From Rhizobium freirei PRF 81 (GTDB lineage Bacteria > Pseudomonadota > Alphaproteobacteria > Rhizobiales > Rhizobiaceae), in NCBI RefSeq assembly GCF_000359745.1, contig NZ_AQHN01000083.1:1-64000 (forward strand): DNA of 64,000 nt, written 5' to 3'. The translations under genes and the position numbers were made by a program. Shown piece by piece: positions 51,492 to 60,157 of this stretch. The notes below the pieces were generated by a model, which was not told where the DNA came from, ran no database searches, and saw only the letters and a program-made list of their open reading frames with translations. Numbering within the stretch: the stretch's first letter is position 1; each line of letters begins with the position of its first letter.

Positions 51492-52397
51492 TCAATCCGG
51501 ATCGGCGCTGGCGTCCCTAAGCCAGTCCGCGAAGGCGTGCACCTTTTGGCGCGCTTCGGCCCGGGCTGGCCAAAGCGCATAGTAGCCGTAACCGCTGTCG
51601 ATGATCCTCTCAAAAGGAGCGACCAACTCGCCGCTTTGCAGATCCTGCTTTGAAAAGGCGAGATCGCCCATCGTCACCCCATAGCCGCTCGCAGCCGCCG
51701 TCATTGCGAAGTCCTGCGTGTCGAAGACCTGATGGCGAGAAGCCTGGAACGAATAGGCCCCTTCAGCCTGCAGCCAGAGCGTCCAGTCGCTATGACGAGG
51801 GTTGGAGTGCAGCAGGACGCAATCTTGCAGGTTCTTCACGTCGGGCGGATCGCCAAGCCTGGAAAGGAGCTGCGGAGAACACATGGGCGTCAGCCGCTCG
51901 CGCAGCAGCGGCAATACATCCATGCCAGGCCAGTGACCGTTGCCGTAGGTAATGAGCATGTCGATGTCGCCAACCGAAAAGGTAGGTCGCAGGAACCATG
52001 CGGTGTCGATATTGATATTCAGATCGTCATGACGGCTGTGAAGATCCGGCAGGCGTGGCAGGAACCATTTTCGTGCAAACGTCGGCGGCATGCGGACAGT
52101 CAACGAGCTTACCGTCATCCGCGTTGCTTCGAACGAGGTCTTCAGCGATGCAAGAAGGCTGTCGACGATCGGGATCAGCGCCATGCCGCGCTCCGTCAGC
52201 GCCACTTTGCGGGTATGGCGCTCAAACAGGCTGCAACCGAAATAGTGTTCGAGCTGCTGAACCTGCCTGCTGATGGCGCTTTGGCTGAGATTGAGCTCGG
52301 CTGCCGCGGTCGTGAAGCTGCCCGTTTCCGCAACGACGGAAAAGGTCTGCAGCGTTTGCAACGGCGGCAACCTGTTACGATCGAATCTCGGCTCCAT
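51492..52397 (-). CDS. LysR-family regulator, GcvA-like
   Basis: 301 residues. Winged helix about 12-70 ('LQTFSVVAETGSFTTAAAELNLSQSAISRQV', in part: GSFTTAAAELNLSQSAISR). Effector domain from about 95, with 'LLREYTHIS'-type positions replaced by 'PLLRERLTPMCSPQLL' and 'GYGVTMGDLAFSKQDL', resembling the GcvA branch. It is the last gene of the ArgH/PrpD/deacetylase operon, 75 bases after argH, and probably its regulator. Confidence 0.87.
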   Translation of the reverse strand: MEPRFDRNRLPPLQTLQTFSVVAETGSFTTAAAELNLSQSAISRQVQQLEHYFGCSLFERHTRKVALTERGMALIPIVDSLLASLKTSFEATRMTVSSLTVRMPPTFARKWFLPRLPDLHSRHDDLNINIDTAWFLRPTFSVGDIDMLITYGNGHWPGMDVLPLLRERLTPMCSPQLLSRLGDPPDVKNLQDCVLLHSNPRHSDWTLWLQAEGAYSFQASRHQVFDTQDFAMTAAASGYGVTMGDLAFSKQDLQSGELVAPFERIIDSGYGYYALWPARAEARQKVHAFADWLRDASADPD

Positions 52398-52472
52398 CCC
52401 TTATCCGGCTTCCCTGCTGCTATCGGAAGCCACAAGCTTTAAAGCATGCGGATCGAATGGCAACCGATACGC

Positions 52473-53861
52473 TCAGGCAATTGCTTGGCGCACCGCCCGA
52501 GCGGCCTCCTTGACCCGGCGTGGTGCCGTTCCGCCCTTGTGATCGCGGCTGGCGACCGATCCCTCGACCGTCAGCACCTCAAAGACATCCTCGCGGATGG
52601 ATGGCGCAAAGACTTGCATATCGGCGAGCGAAAGCTGCGAAAGGGTCGGGAGCGCCTTGTCGCGCGCCGCGCCGACGATTGCCGCAACGGCGTGGTGGGC
52701 ATCGCGAAACGGCAGTCCGGCGCGCACGAGGTAATCGGCAAGGTCTGTCGCCGTCGAATAGCCCTGGTTGGCGGCCGACAGCATCTTCTCATGCTTCACT
52801 TTGATGGTCGGAAGCATCTGGGCCGTGACACTGACGGCCGCACGGACGGTTTCGAAAGTGTCGGTCAGCGGCGGCTTCGATTCCTGCTGGTCCTTGTTGA
52901 ATGCAAGCGGCTGGCTTTTCATCAGCGCCGCGGAAAAGGCAAGATTGCCGATGACGCGGGCCGCCTTGCCGCGCACCAGTTCCGCCAGATCGGGATTGCG
53001 CTTCTGAGGCATGATCGAGGAACCGGTGCAGAACTGATCGCCGACTTCGATGAAATCGAACATCGGCGTGCACCACAGAATAACCTCCTCGCTGAAGCGC
53101 GACAGATGCCCCATGATTATCGAACCGGCGCTGCAGATGTCGACGACATAGTCGCGATCGGAAACGGCATCGAGAGAATTGTCAAACGAGCGCGAAAAGC
53201 CGAGCCGGGAAGCGCTGTACTCGGGATCGATAGGATAACCTGAACCCGCCAGCGCGGCCGCCCCAAGCGGCGAGACATTGAGCCGTTCGCGGGCGGCACC
53301 GACGCGATCGAGATCCCGCCGGAACATTTCGGCATAGGCCATCATATGATGACCGAAGGTGACGGGCTGGGCGACCTGCAGATGCGTGAATCCGGGCATG
53401 ATCGCATCGGCATGGTTTTCTGCAAGATCGACGAAGGCGCCGATCAGCGTCTTCAGATCGTCCTTCAGCAGATCCAGCTGTTCCCGCGCATAAAGGCGGA
53501 TGTCGGTTGCCACCTGATCGTTGCGCGACCTGGCGGTGTGCAGCTTCTTTCCCGCATCGCCAATCAGCGCCGTCAGCCGGTTTTCGACATTGGTATGGAC
53601 ATCTTCGAGTTCTGGCTTCCATTCAAAGGTGCCGGAGCGCATCTCACCGGCGATCTGGTCGAGCCCGGTCTGGATGGCTGCATTTTCTTCGGGAGCGATG
53701 ATACCGGCGCGCGCCAGCATTTCGGCATGAACCTTGGAGCCGGCAACATCGTGCAGCGCTATGCGCTTGTCCTGATCAAGGCATTCGTGGAAGCTTTCGA
53801 AGTCCCTTGAAACTGCCTCTTTGAACAGTGGGGACCATGTGGCCTCTTTCTGGTTTCTCAT
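52473..53861 (-). CDS. Argininosuccinate lyase-like protein in a catabolic operon
   Basis: 462 residues, normal length for ArgH. Superfamily signature 'GSSIMPQKRNPDL' near residue 281 contains the catalytic Ser loop, and 'TARSRNDQVATD' and 'HLQVAQPVTFGHHM' are conserved. The fold removes fumarate from N-succinyl-type substrates. It follows PrpD and deacetylase genes and a transporter rather than arginine genes, so it may act on another aspartate or succinate adduct. A housekeeping argininosuccinate lyase role cannot be ruled out from sequence alone. Confidence 0.82.
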   Translation of the reverse strand: MRNQKEATWSPLFKEAVSRDFESFHECLDQDKRIALHDVAGSKVHAEMLARAGIIAPEENAAIQTGLDQIAGEMRSGTFEWKPELEDVHTNVENRLTALIGDAGKKLHTARSRNDQVATDIRLYAREQLDLLKDDLKTLIGAFVDLAENHADAIMPGFTHLQVAQPVTFGHHMMAYAEMFRRDLDRVGAARERLNVSPLGAAALAGSGYPIDPEYSASRLGFSRSFDNSLDAVSDRDYVVDICSAGSIIMGHLSRFSEEVILWCTPMFDFIEVGDQFCTGSSIMPQKRNPDLAELVRGKAARVIGNLAFSAALMKSQPLAFNKDQQESKPPLTDTFETVRAAVSVTAQMLPTIKVKHEKMLSAANQGYSTATDLADYLVRAGLPFRDAHHAVAAIVGAARDKALPTLSQLSLADMQVFAPSIREDVFEVLTVEGSVASRDHKGGTAPRRVKEAARAVRQAIA

Positions 53862-53909
53862 CTCGGTCTTCCCTTTTTAACGGATGCCGCTCTTCCTCGG
53901 GCGCATCCT

Positions 53910-55271
53910 CTATTGAAGCAGCACAAGCAGGCTGCGGGCGTCGATCTGGTTTTCAAGGTCGAGGACAAAGTCTCTGAGGGCATCGACCCTTGCGGCCGGC
54001 AATATCATTCCGGCGAGCGCGGCATACTTGCCGATCAGCCGTTCGTCGCTCAGTGGGTTCTGTGGGCCTCCGAGGGGAAACTCGACGACGAGCCGATGCC
54101 GCTCGCCAGCGACAGTCACGATGGTAATCGCCGGTTCGTCTTCATCCTTCATCGCCGGAGCGATGCGAACGGAGATGCGATCCATCAACGACCCGATCTC
54201 CACTGCCGACCAGGCAGCCTCTTCCAGCTCCGCAAGAAAAACCTTGCCGTAATGCAGCCTGGCAGCCAATGCGTAGGGCAGGCTCATCTGCGCCTGCGCT
54301 CGGGACTCGATGACCTTGCCGCCGCACATGCCATATTGGAAACCGCTGATATCAACCTCGATGGCCGCGATGTCTGTGCCCTTGAGGTCATGATGCTCAA
54401 GCAGCAAATCCAGCGCGTCGATCCCCGCATGCGTGCCGCGACAGGTGGCGTGCGGCTTGACGGAGCATCGGTTGAGCCGCCAAGAAAGTCCGAAGTCGCG
54501 GACAAGGGCCTGCGGATCGCCCTTGCCCGCGCCGAAGGTTGCGAAGAAACTTCCCCAGCGCTCCGCCTCGAAAACGCTGTCGGGACCTTCGAAGCCCCGT
54601 TTGGCGAGATAGGCTGCCATGAGCCCGCCTTCGGCGGCGCGGCCGGCATGAAGCTTCTTGGTCGAGCTGCCATTGTGGATGAAGGCCCAGGTTCCGCCGG
54701 CAAAGGAGCAGGCCGAGCCAAGTGCCGAGGTCATGGCAGTCGCTTGGAGGTTCAGCAAGCTGCCGACCGCTGCGGCGGCGCCAAATGCGCCGCATGTGCC
54801 TGTCGAATGCCAGCCGAGACCGTTATGCTCTTCATATCCGCCGACCGCTTCCAGCACGCGACGGCCGACTTCGTAACCCAGCACGACACTGCGCAGGAGC
54901 TCGCGGCCGTTCACCGGCCGATCGCGATCGCCAATTGCGGCGAGCACGGCGGGCAGGACCACAGCGCCGGAATGATCGCAGCCGCCGCTGTCGTCAAGCT
55001 CGTAGGCGTGCGCGGAAACGCCGTTGACGAATGCCGATGTCCTTGGGTCCGAGGCGATCGACCGTCCCCAGACAGGCGAAAGTCCGGTTCCCGCTCGAAG
55101 TCCGAGCATCTCGACAACGACATCCGTTTCTCTGGACGCCGAACCGGCGATCGCGGCTCCAAGCGTATCGAGAATATGAAGCTTCGCCTTGTGGATGGTC
55201 TCGACGGGAAAGGCGTCGAAGCTCGTCGAACAGACGAGCTCTGCCAGGGCGCGCGCCAGATTATCGCTCAC
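53910..55271 (-). CDS. MmgE/PrpD family protein
   Basis: 453 residues if translation begins at the GTG at 55271, which follows AGGAG by 7 nt and overlaps the upstream stop by 11 nt; an ATG at 55307 is possible but lacks a site. Family features: 'KLHILDTLGAAIAG' near residue 33, 'VSAHAYELDDSGG' near 88, 'NGLGWHSTGTCGAFGAAAAV' near 150 (in part) and 'CRGTHAGIDALDLL' near 278. The family includes 2-methylcitrate dehydratase and aconitate decarboxylase; the substrate here is unknown. Confidence 0.85.
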   Translation of the reverse strand: MSDNLARALAELVCSTSFDAFPVETIHKAKLHILDTLGAAIAGSASRETDVVVEMLGLRAGTGLSPVWGRSIASDPRTSAFVNGVSAHAYELDDSGGCDHSGAVVLPAVLAAIGDRDRPVNGRELLRSVVLGYEVGRRVLEAVGGYEEHNGLGWHSTGTCGAFGAAAAVGSLLNLQATAMTSALGSACSFAGGTWAFIHNGSSTKKLHAGRAAEGGLMAAYLAKRGFEGPDSVFEAERWGSFFATFGAGKGDPQALVRDFGLSWRLNRCSVKPHATCRGTHAGIDALDLLLEHHDLKGTDIAAIEVDISGFQYGMCGGKVIESRAQAQMSLPYALAARLHYGKVFLAELEEAAWSAVEIGSLMDRISVRIAPAMKDEDEPAITIVTVAGERHRLVVEFPLGGPQNPLSDERLIGKYAALAGMILPAARVDALRDFVLDLENQIDARSLLVLLQ

Positions 55272-56157
55272 CGGCCTGCTCCTCATCGACATAGGTTTCG
55301 TAAACATTGATCGGATGATCGGCCGGTGCGGCGCCGTTGCGGCCGTGCCAGCGAGCGACCTCGGCGGCCGTCGTCAGCCAGACGTCGTCGAAGCTGCCGA
55401 TGTGGCTAAGCAAGGCTTCGACGAGCGCGATCCTGCCGGGTGTGCCGGTCCATTCCGGCCGAAGCTGGAGGACGTAGCAGAGGCCGTATTTGCGGTAGGC
55501 ATCGAATTCGGAGATCCAATTGCCGAGGACCGCTTCATAGGAGGGGATGCGCCCCTGTCCCTTTGGAAAGGCCGGGGTGAAATTGAACTGGAAGTAGGGC
55601 CGGTCCTCGAGCTCGTTATGAACCGGAATCTCCACCAGCGAGGATGGATGACTATAGGGTAAGTCGTCGCCGTTCAACGATGCCGACCAGGAATAGCCTG
55701 CCTGGAGAAGCAGCCGATCAAAGTGACGCGGCCAATTGCCGGTGGGCAGCCGGAAACCGGAGACCTCATTCGAAGCGATCGCGTTCAACGTCTCGCGACT
55801 GCGCTTGAGGAGTTCGATGGCTTCGGGTGCCTGCACGGCGTCATAGCGCTCGAAATCCCAGCCGTGGCTATCGAGATCATGCCGGGCAGACACGACATCG
55901 CGCAGCAGCGGTGCATGCTTTTCAGCAACAGCGCCGGGCACGAACCAGCTCGCGGATACGCCGGCATCAGCAAATGCATTGCAAAGGCGTTCCACGCCGC
56001 GCATTGCGCCATATTGCCAGACTGAAAAGCTCTTGTTGCGCCCCCTGAGGTCGGGCGCCTGTGCAATCGCATCGCGCCCGTCAGCGAAGATCACGGAGAC
56101 GATCGCGGCGCATTTCTTGCCCTGTGGCCAGACGGCTTCGGAAGCTATACTGGTCAT
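55261..56157 (-). CDS. NodB/PuuE-like polysaccharide deacetylase family protein, lacking usual metal residues
   Basis: 298 residues from the ATG at 56157, overlapping the previous stop (ATGA). The deacetylase barrel is recognisable: 'VIFADGRDA' (residue about 22), 'DSHGWDFERYD' (about 98), 'SGFRLPTGNW' (about 130), 'SASLNGDDLPY' and 'LQLRPEWTGTPGR'. At the three places where its neighbour has Asp, His and His, this protein has a shortened FADG, Trp/Phe and Arg. It may be a metal-independent PuuE-type amidohydrolase or an inactive partner. Confidence 0.8.
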   Translation of the reverse strand: MTSIASEAVWPQGKKCAAIVSVIFADGRDAIAQAPDLRGRNKSFSVWQYGAMRGVERLCNAFADAGVSASWFVPGAVAEKHAPLLRDVVSARHDLDSHGWDFERYDAVQAPEAIELLKRSRETLNAIASNEVSGFRLPTGNWPRHFDRLLLQAGYSWSASLNGDDLPYSHPSSLVEIPVHNELEDRPYFQFNFTPAFPKGQGRIPSYEAVLGNWISEFDAYRKYGLCYVLQLRPEWTGTPGRIALVEALLSHIGSFDDVWLTTAAEVARWHGRNGAAPADHPINVYETYVDEEQAGER

Positions 56158-57026
56158 GCGGCATTCTCCGGATGTTGCGCGATCCACCATTTTGCGATGT
56201 CGGAGCAGTGCGTCGCCCAGACGCTGTCGCCATGGGCGATGATCGCTTCGAAGAGGCCTTCGAGGATCGCAAGCCGGCCGGGCTTGGCGCAGACCTTCGG
56301 ATGCAGGATCGTCGTCCAGCAGAGTCCTTCGCGGTGATAGCCTTCGAATTCGGCGCACCAGTTGCGTTGAACATCGGCGTAGCCGGAAATCCGGTCGAGG
56401 CCGATCGGGAAATCCGGATCCTCGCTATAGGCAAGGGCGGTGTAGTCGTCGATGTCCCAGCGGCCCGGAATCTCGACCAGTCCGCGGCCGCGAGATGTGG
56501 TGTGAAAATAGGGCCGGTCGTCGCCGCGCATCGAACTGGAGTAGATCACGCCGAACTCGTGCAGCAATTCGGCCGTCTCTTCGCTCCAGTCGCCCGAGGG
56601 CGTACGGAAGCCGACCGGCGTCACGCCCATGCGGCTGCGGAAGATCTCGCGGGAGCGTTCCATGATGTCGAGCTGCTGCTGCCGGCTGCAGTCGATGAAG
56701 ACCTCGTGATAGTGACCGTGATAGGCAATTTCGTGGGCATCCTTGAGGATGCGTTCGCACTGCGACGGCCAATGTTCGATCACCCAGGTCGGCACGAAAA
56801 ACGTCGCCTTGAGATCATAATCGCGTAGAAGATCAAGTAGCCGCGGCAGGGCCCGCCAGGGACCATAGGCGCCCTGGGTGAAATAGCGCGGATTGGACAG
56901 AAGCGATCCGTCGAGCATCGCGTCGCCCGTCGGGCCGTCGACGTCGAAGGCAAGCGCCACCGCCGACTGCCGACCTGCCGGCCACAGAGGAGGTTTTGCC
57001 GTCTTGGTTGCGGTCTTCGTGGTCAT
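56154..57026 (-). CDS. NodB/PuuE-like polysaccharide deacetylase family protein
   Basis: 290 residues from the ATG at 57026. Motifs: 'ALAFDVDGPTGD' (about residue 25), 'EIAYHGHYHEVF' (about 100) giving the His pair, 'GFRTPSGDWSEET' (about 140), 'SSSMRGDDRPYF' and 'TILHPKVCAKPGR' (about 260). This is the cyclic-imidase or peptidoglycan-deacetylase-like branch that acts on amide or N-acyl bonds of small molecules as often as on polymers. There is no signal peptide, so it works in the cytoplasm, on what the adjacent importer delivers. Confidence 0.85.
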   Translation of the reverse strand: MTTKTATKTAKPPLWPAGRQSAVALAFDVDGPTGDAMLDGSLLSNPRYFTQGAYGPWRALPRLLDLLRDYDLKATFFVPTWVIEHWPSQCERILKDAHEIAYHGHYHEVFIDCSRQQQLDIMERSREIFRSRMGVTPVGFRTPSGDWSEETAELLHEFGVIYSSSMRGDDRPYFHTTSRGRGLVEIPGRWDIDDYTALAYSEDPDFPIGLDRISGYADVQRNWCAEFEGYHREGLCWTTILHPKVCAKPGRLAILEGLFEAIIAHGDSVWATHCSDIAKWWIAQHPENAA

Positions 57027-57120
57027 GGAACTCTGCATGCATCTTGAGGTGTATTTTGGACGCAACCACCCATCCGCGGGTGCTCGGACACCCCGGTTGA
57101 CTATTGCTTGCGTTGTGTAG

Positions 57121-57148
57121 GGAAGCGCCGCTCTTGCGCGGCGCTTCC
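57121..57148 (-). terminator. Stem-loop after the binding-protein gene
   Basis: GGAAGCGCCGC at 57121-57131 and GCGGCGCTTCC at 57138-57148 pair perfectly (11 bp, 6-nt loop), 8 bases after the binding-protein stop and before the deacetylase genes. Confidence 0.7.
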
Positions 57149-57156
57149 TATGGAAG

Positions 57157-57987
57157 TTACTTGACGCCGTTTACGACGGCTTTCGGAACGGCATTGTGAA
57201 CGAGACCCCACTTGTTGAGGATCTGATCATAGGTGCCGTCCTTGATGAGAGCGTCGAGCGCTCCGGCAACTGCATCGCGAAGTGCTGCGTTATCCTTTTT
57301 GAAGCCCATGCCGAAGGTGTCGTTGCTAAGCAGGGGATCGCCGACCAGCTTGTAAGTGTCTGGTTCGACATGCATTTGATAGGCGATCGTCTCGATGCCT
57401 TGCACGACTGCATCATAGCGGCCCTGCTTCATGCCGAGACGGGCAGCATTCGAATCCGCTGTCCCTTCGAACTTGATGGCCGGCTTGCTCTTTGCTTCGC
57501 AATTTGCCGCGCTCCAATCCTTGACGTTATCGCCGAAAGACGTGCTGCGGCTTCCCGCGACCGTCTTGCCGCAAAGGTCGCTCGCCTGCTTGTAGGTGTC
57601 AGCATTGGCTTTGACGGTGAAGAGGATCGGGCCACTGGTGATGTAGTCGACAAAGTCCATGCTCGCTTGACGCTTCACATTGTCGCTCATGCCGGAGATG
57701 ATCATGTCGGCACGGCCGGTCTGGAGACCGCTCTGCAGTTCCTGGAAAGCAGAGGTGACCAGGACGGTGGTGAGGTTGAGCTTCTTGGCGATCGCATTTG
57801 CCAGATCGACATCGAAACCGTCGATCGTGCCTTTGTCCGGATTGACGAATTCCATCGGCGGGTAGATCGGGTTCGTCAGAATCCGCAGCTCGCCGTCCTT
57901 GAGCAGGTTCAGACTTGAACCCGCGAAAGCGGCAGTTGCGGCAAGCGACAGCAGCGCCGTCGAAACAGCGAGATGAATGAGCTTCAT
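57157..57987 (-). CDS. Polar amino acid-type ABC substrate-binding protein
   Basis: 276 residues; signal peptide about 1-22 (AFA-GSS). Family 3 binding protein with 'ILTNPIYPPMEFVNPD', 'IDGFDVDLANAIAKKL', 'RADMIISGMSDNVKRQ'. Two Cys (in 'DLCGKTVAG' and 'AANCEAKS') could form a disulfide. Delivers the unknown substrate of the ArgH/PrpD/deacetylase operon. Confidence 0.9.
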   Translation of the reverse strand: MKLIHLAVSTALLSLAATAAFAGSSLNLLKDGELRILTNPIYPPMEFVNPDKGTIDGFDVDLANAIAKKLNLTTVLVTSAFQELQSGLQTGRADMIISGMSDNVKRQASMDFVDYITSGPILFTVKANADTYKQASDLCGKTVAGSRSTSFGDNVKDWSAANCEAKSKPAIKFEGTADSNAARLGMKQGRYDAVVQGIETIAYQMHVEPDTYKLVGDPLLSNDTFGMGFKKDNAALRDAVAGALDALIKDGTYDQILNKWGLVHNAVPKAVVNGVK

Positions 57988-58025
57988 GAAATTCTCCTCT
58001 GATGATCTTTCTTCAGGTTTTGTTG

Positions 58026-58787
58026 TTAAAGCACCGCAGAGATGAAGTTCTTCACTCTGGGATTCCTGGGGTTTTCCAATATTTCGCTGGCCGTGCCGGT
58101 TTCGACGATCATGCCGCCATCCATGAAGACCACACGGTCGGCGACCTCTCGGCAGAAGCCGATCTCATGCGTGACGACGATCATCGTTGTGCCGGAAGCG
58201 GCAAGCTCCTTCATCACGCCAAGGACCTCGCCGACGAGTTCGGGATCAAGGGCCGAAGTGGGTTCATCGAACAACATGGCTTTCGGCTTCATCGCGAGCG
58301 CGCGGGCGATCGCGATGCGCTGCTGCTGGCCGCCGGAGAGCTCGCCCGGATATGCGCCGGCCTTGTCGGCCAGGCCAACGCGCTGAAGAAGAATGCGCGC
58401 TTCGGCGATGCACTCCTGCCGCGGCCTTCTCTGCACGCCGACCGGGCCTTCGATGATGTTTTGCAGGACGGTGCGATGCGGGAAGAGATGGAACTTCTGG
58501 AAGACCATGCCGACGGCCTGCCGCTGGCGGGCGATCTCGCGGTCCGGCAGCGGGAACAGCCGGTTACCGTCGCGGCGATAGCCGGCGATTTCATCCTCGA
58601 CCGTGACATAGCCTGCATCGATCTGTTCGAGCTGGTTGATGCAGCGCAGAAAGGTGCTTTTGCCCGAACCAGAAGGCCCGATGATGCAGACGACCTCGCC
58701 CTTCCTGATCTCGAAATTAATGTCCTTCAGGACATGAAAGGTGCCGAAGTATTTCTGCAGCCCGTGCGCCTTGATGATCGCGTCCAT
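58026..58787 (-). CDS. Polar amino acid ABC transporter ATP-binding protein
   Basis: 253 residues. Walker A 'GPSGSGKST', signature 'LSGGQQQRIAIARA', Walker B 'AMLFDEPTSALDP', His in 'VVTHEI'. Its ATG shares a base with the stop of the permease gene. GlnQ-like. Confidence 0.92.
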   Translation of the reverse strand: MDAIIKAHGLQKYFGTFHVLKDINFEIRKGEVVCIIGPSGSGKSTFLRCINQLEQIDAGYVTVEDEIAGYRRDGNRLFPLPDREIARQRQAVGMVFQKFHLFPHRTVLQNIIEGPVGVQRRPRQECIAEARILLQRVGLADKAGAYPGELSGGQQQRIAIARALAMKPKAMLFDEPTSALDPELVGEVLGVMKELAASGTTMIVVTHEIGFCREVADRVVFMDGGMIVETGTASEILENPRNPRVKNFISAVL

Positions 58788-59674
58788 CAGCCAGCCTCCC
58801 CAACCAGAGCCTGATTGGCCGCATGCTGTGCGCCGGCATCACGCCGTCCCCAGCCCTTGGAGAAATGCCGTTCGATGTAGATCTGCGCTATGCTCAGGAT
58901 CGTGACGGCGACCATGTACCAGATGGCGGCAACGATCAGCAGTTCGATGACGCGCGAGTTGACATAGTAGACGTCCTCGACGCTCCTTAGCACCTCGGAA
59001 TATTGGATGACGCTTGCCAGCGACGTCAGCTTGACCATGCCGATGGTCTCGTTGCCGATAGGCGGAACGATGACGCGCATCGCCTGGGGCAGGACGATCT
59101 TCAGCGTTGCCCGCAGCTTCGTCATGCCGATGGACTGGGCGGCTTCCATCTGGCCCTTGTCGATCGACAGGAGACCGGCGCGCACCACTTCGGCGGTATA
59201 GGCACCCTGCTGGATTCCCAAACCGAGAAGTGCGGCAACGAATGGTGTCATCACATCGACTGTGCGCACCGAGAGCAGCCCCGGAATACCTATCCTCGGG
59301 AAAATCAGGGCGAGGTTGAACCACAAGAGCAGCTGCAGAAGGGCCGGTGTGCCGCGGAAGAGCCAGACATATCCGACGGAAATACTGCGCAGAACCGGAT
59401 TGTCCGACATGCGCATGATGGCTGCGATAACGCCAAGAACGATGCCGACGACCATGGCGCAGAACGTCATGATGATCGTGTTGGAAACACCCGACAAAAT
59501 GGATCTGGAGAAGAGATTCTCCGAAACATATTGCCAGGCGATGTCGCCCAGCCAGAAGGCCCTCACTAGTAACAAAAGCAAGGCGATGCATATGGCAGCC
59601 ATGATTTTGTTGCCAATTTTTCGTGGCCGCACAATTTGGAGCTTATCGAGGTCATGGAGAGCTGAGTTATTCAC
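58787..59674 (-). CDS. Polar amino acid ABC transporter permease
   Basis: 295 residues if begun at the GTG at 59674, preceded 7 nt earlier by AGGGAA; a frame to 59932 exists but its N-terminus is unlike the family. About five helices, first at about residues 25-45. 'GTPALLQLLLWFNLALIFP' near residue 110 and 'GQMEAAQSIGMTKLRATL' near 180 (EAA loop). It is the only permease gene here, so the channel is probably a homodimer. First gene of the operon. Confidence 0.87.
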   Translation of the reverse strand: MNNSALHDLDKLQIVRPRKIGNKIMAAICIALLLLLVRAFWLGDIAWQYVSENLFSRSILSGVSNTIIMTFCAMVVGIVLGVIAAIMRMSDNPVLRSISVGYVWLFRGTPALLQLLLWFNLALIFPRIGIPGLLSVRTVDVMTPFVAALLGLGIQQGAYTAEVVRAGLLSIDKGQMEAAQSIGMTKLRATLKIVLPQAMRVIVPPIGNETIGMVKLTSLASVIQYSEVLRSVEDVYYVNSRVIELLIVAAIWYMVAVTILSIAQIYIERHFSKGWGRRDAGAQHAANQALVGEAG

Positions 59675-59771
59675 GAAGTTGTTCCCTGGAATCGAATTTG
59701 AGTTCGATCTTTTAATTTGGAGGGAGCTTACGCCGCGTTCAGATTTATCCGCAAACGACAATTGGGTATGG

Positions 59772-59796
59772 AATTTATGCGCTGTTCGCATAAATT
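59772..59796. promoter_or_regulatory. Putative operator: 10-bp inverted repeat upstream of the permease-led operon
   Basis: AATTTATGCG at 59772-59781 and CGCATAAATT at 59787-59796 pair perfectly around CTGTT, 98-122 bases before the permease start. The size and AT-rich ends suit a LysR-type site. Confidence 0.55.
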
Positions 59797-60122
59797 GATG
59801 TCGAGATGTCGATGCGATATCGAGCTCGCCATCGGGGGGTGTCCTATTGTCGTGGGCTTGAGAATTGCGAGACAATTTGTCGGAGCGACGACGATGGCCA
59901 TCAGCGACAAGGATCGTCGGTGTCTGGCGCAAACGGTCTCAAGCGCAGCCTGGCAGTATGCCCGCTTGCTTCGCGGCCGCTTTTTTGCCATGGCAAGCCA
60001 AGTTTTTCGACCTCTTCGTCGACGGGTTCAGAAGAGCCTGGAAGGCCGCGTTCGGGCAGCATCTCCTCCACCATACGCGAACTAGGCGGGAACCGACCGG
60101 GGACCGGGGTCAAAGGGAACGA

Positions 60123-60151
60123 TGGAGGCCGGGCCAGAGGAGCCCGGCCTC
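60123..60151 (-). terminator. Terminator of the copper operon
   Basis: GGAGGCCGGGC at 60123-60133 pairs perfectly with GCCCGGCCTCC at 60141-60151 (11 bp, 7-nt loop), 7 bases after the cusF stop. Confidence 0.7.
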
Positions 60152-60157
60152 CAGGAA

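Larger units (their letters stand above)
59675..60157. other. Control region between the amino-acid operon and the copper operon end
   Basis: About 480 bases. It holds the 10-bp repeat and the promoter of the permease-led operon, and near 60130 the terminator of the copper operon. No gene is supported. Confidence 0.5.

Noticed and set aside
52473..53861. Simple arginine-biosynthesis argH
   Set aside because: Not rejected outright, but the operon contains importer, PrpD and deacetylase genes and no arginine genes, so the gene symbol was withheld.
53913..55310. Plus-strand open frame of 465 codons opposite the PrpD gene
   Set aside because: Exact mirror of a well-supported family protein; no domain recognised in it.
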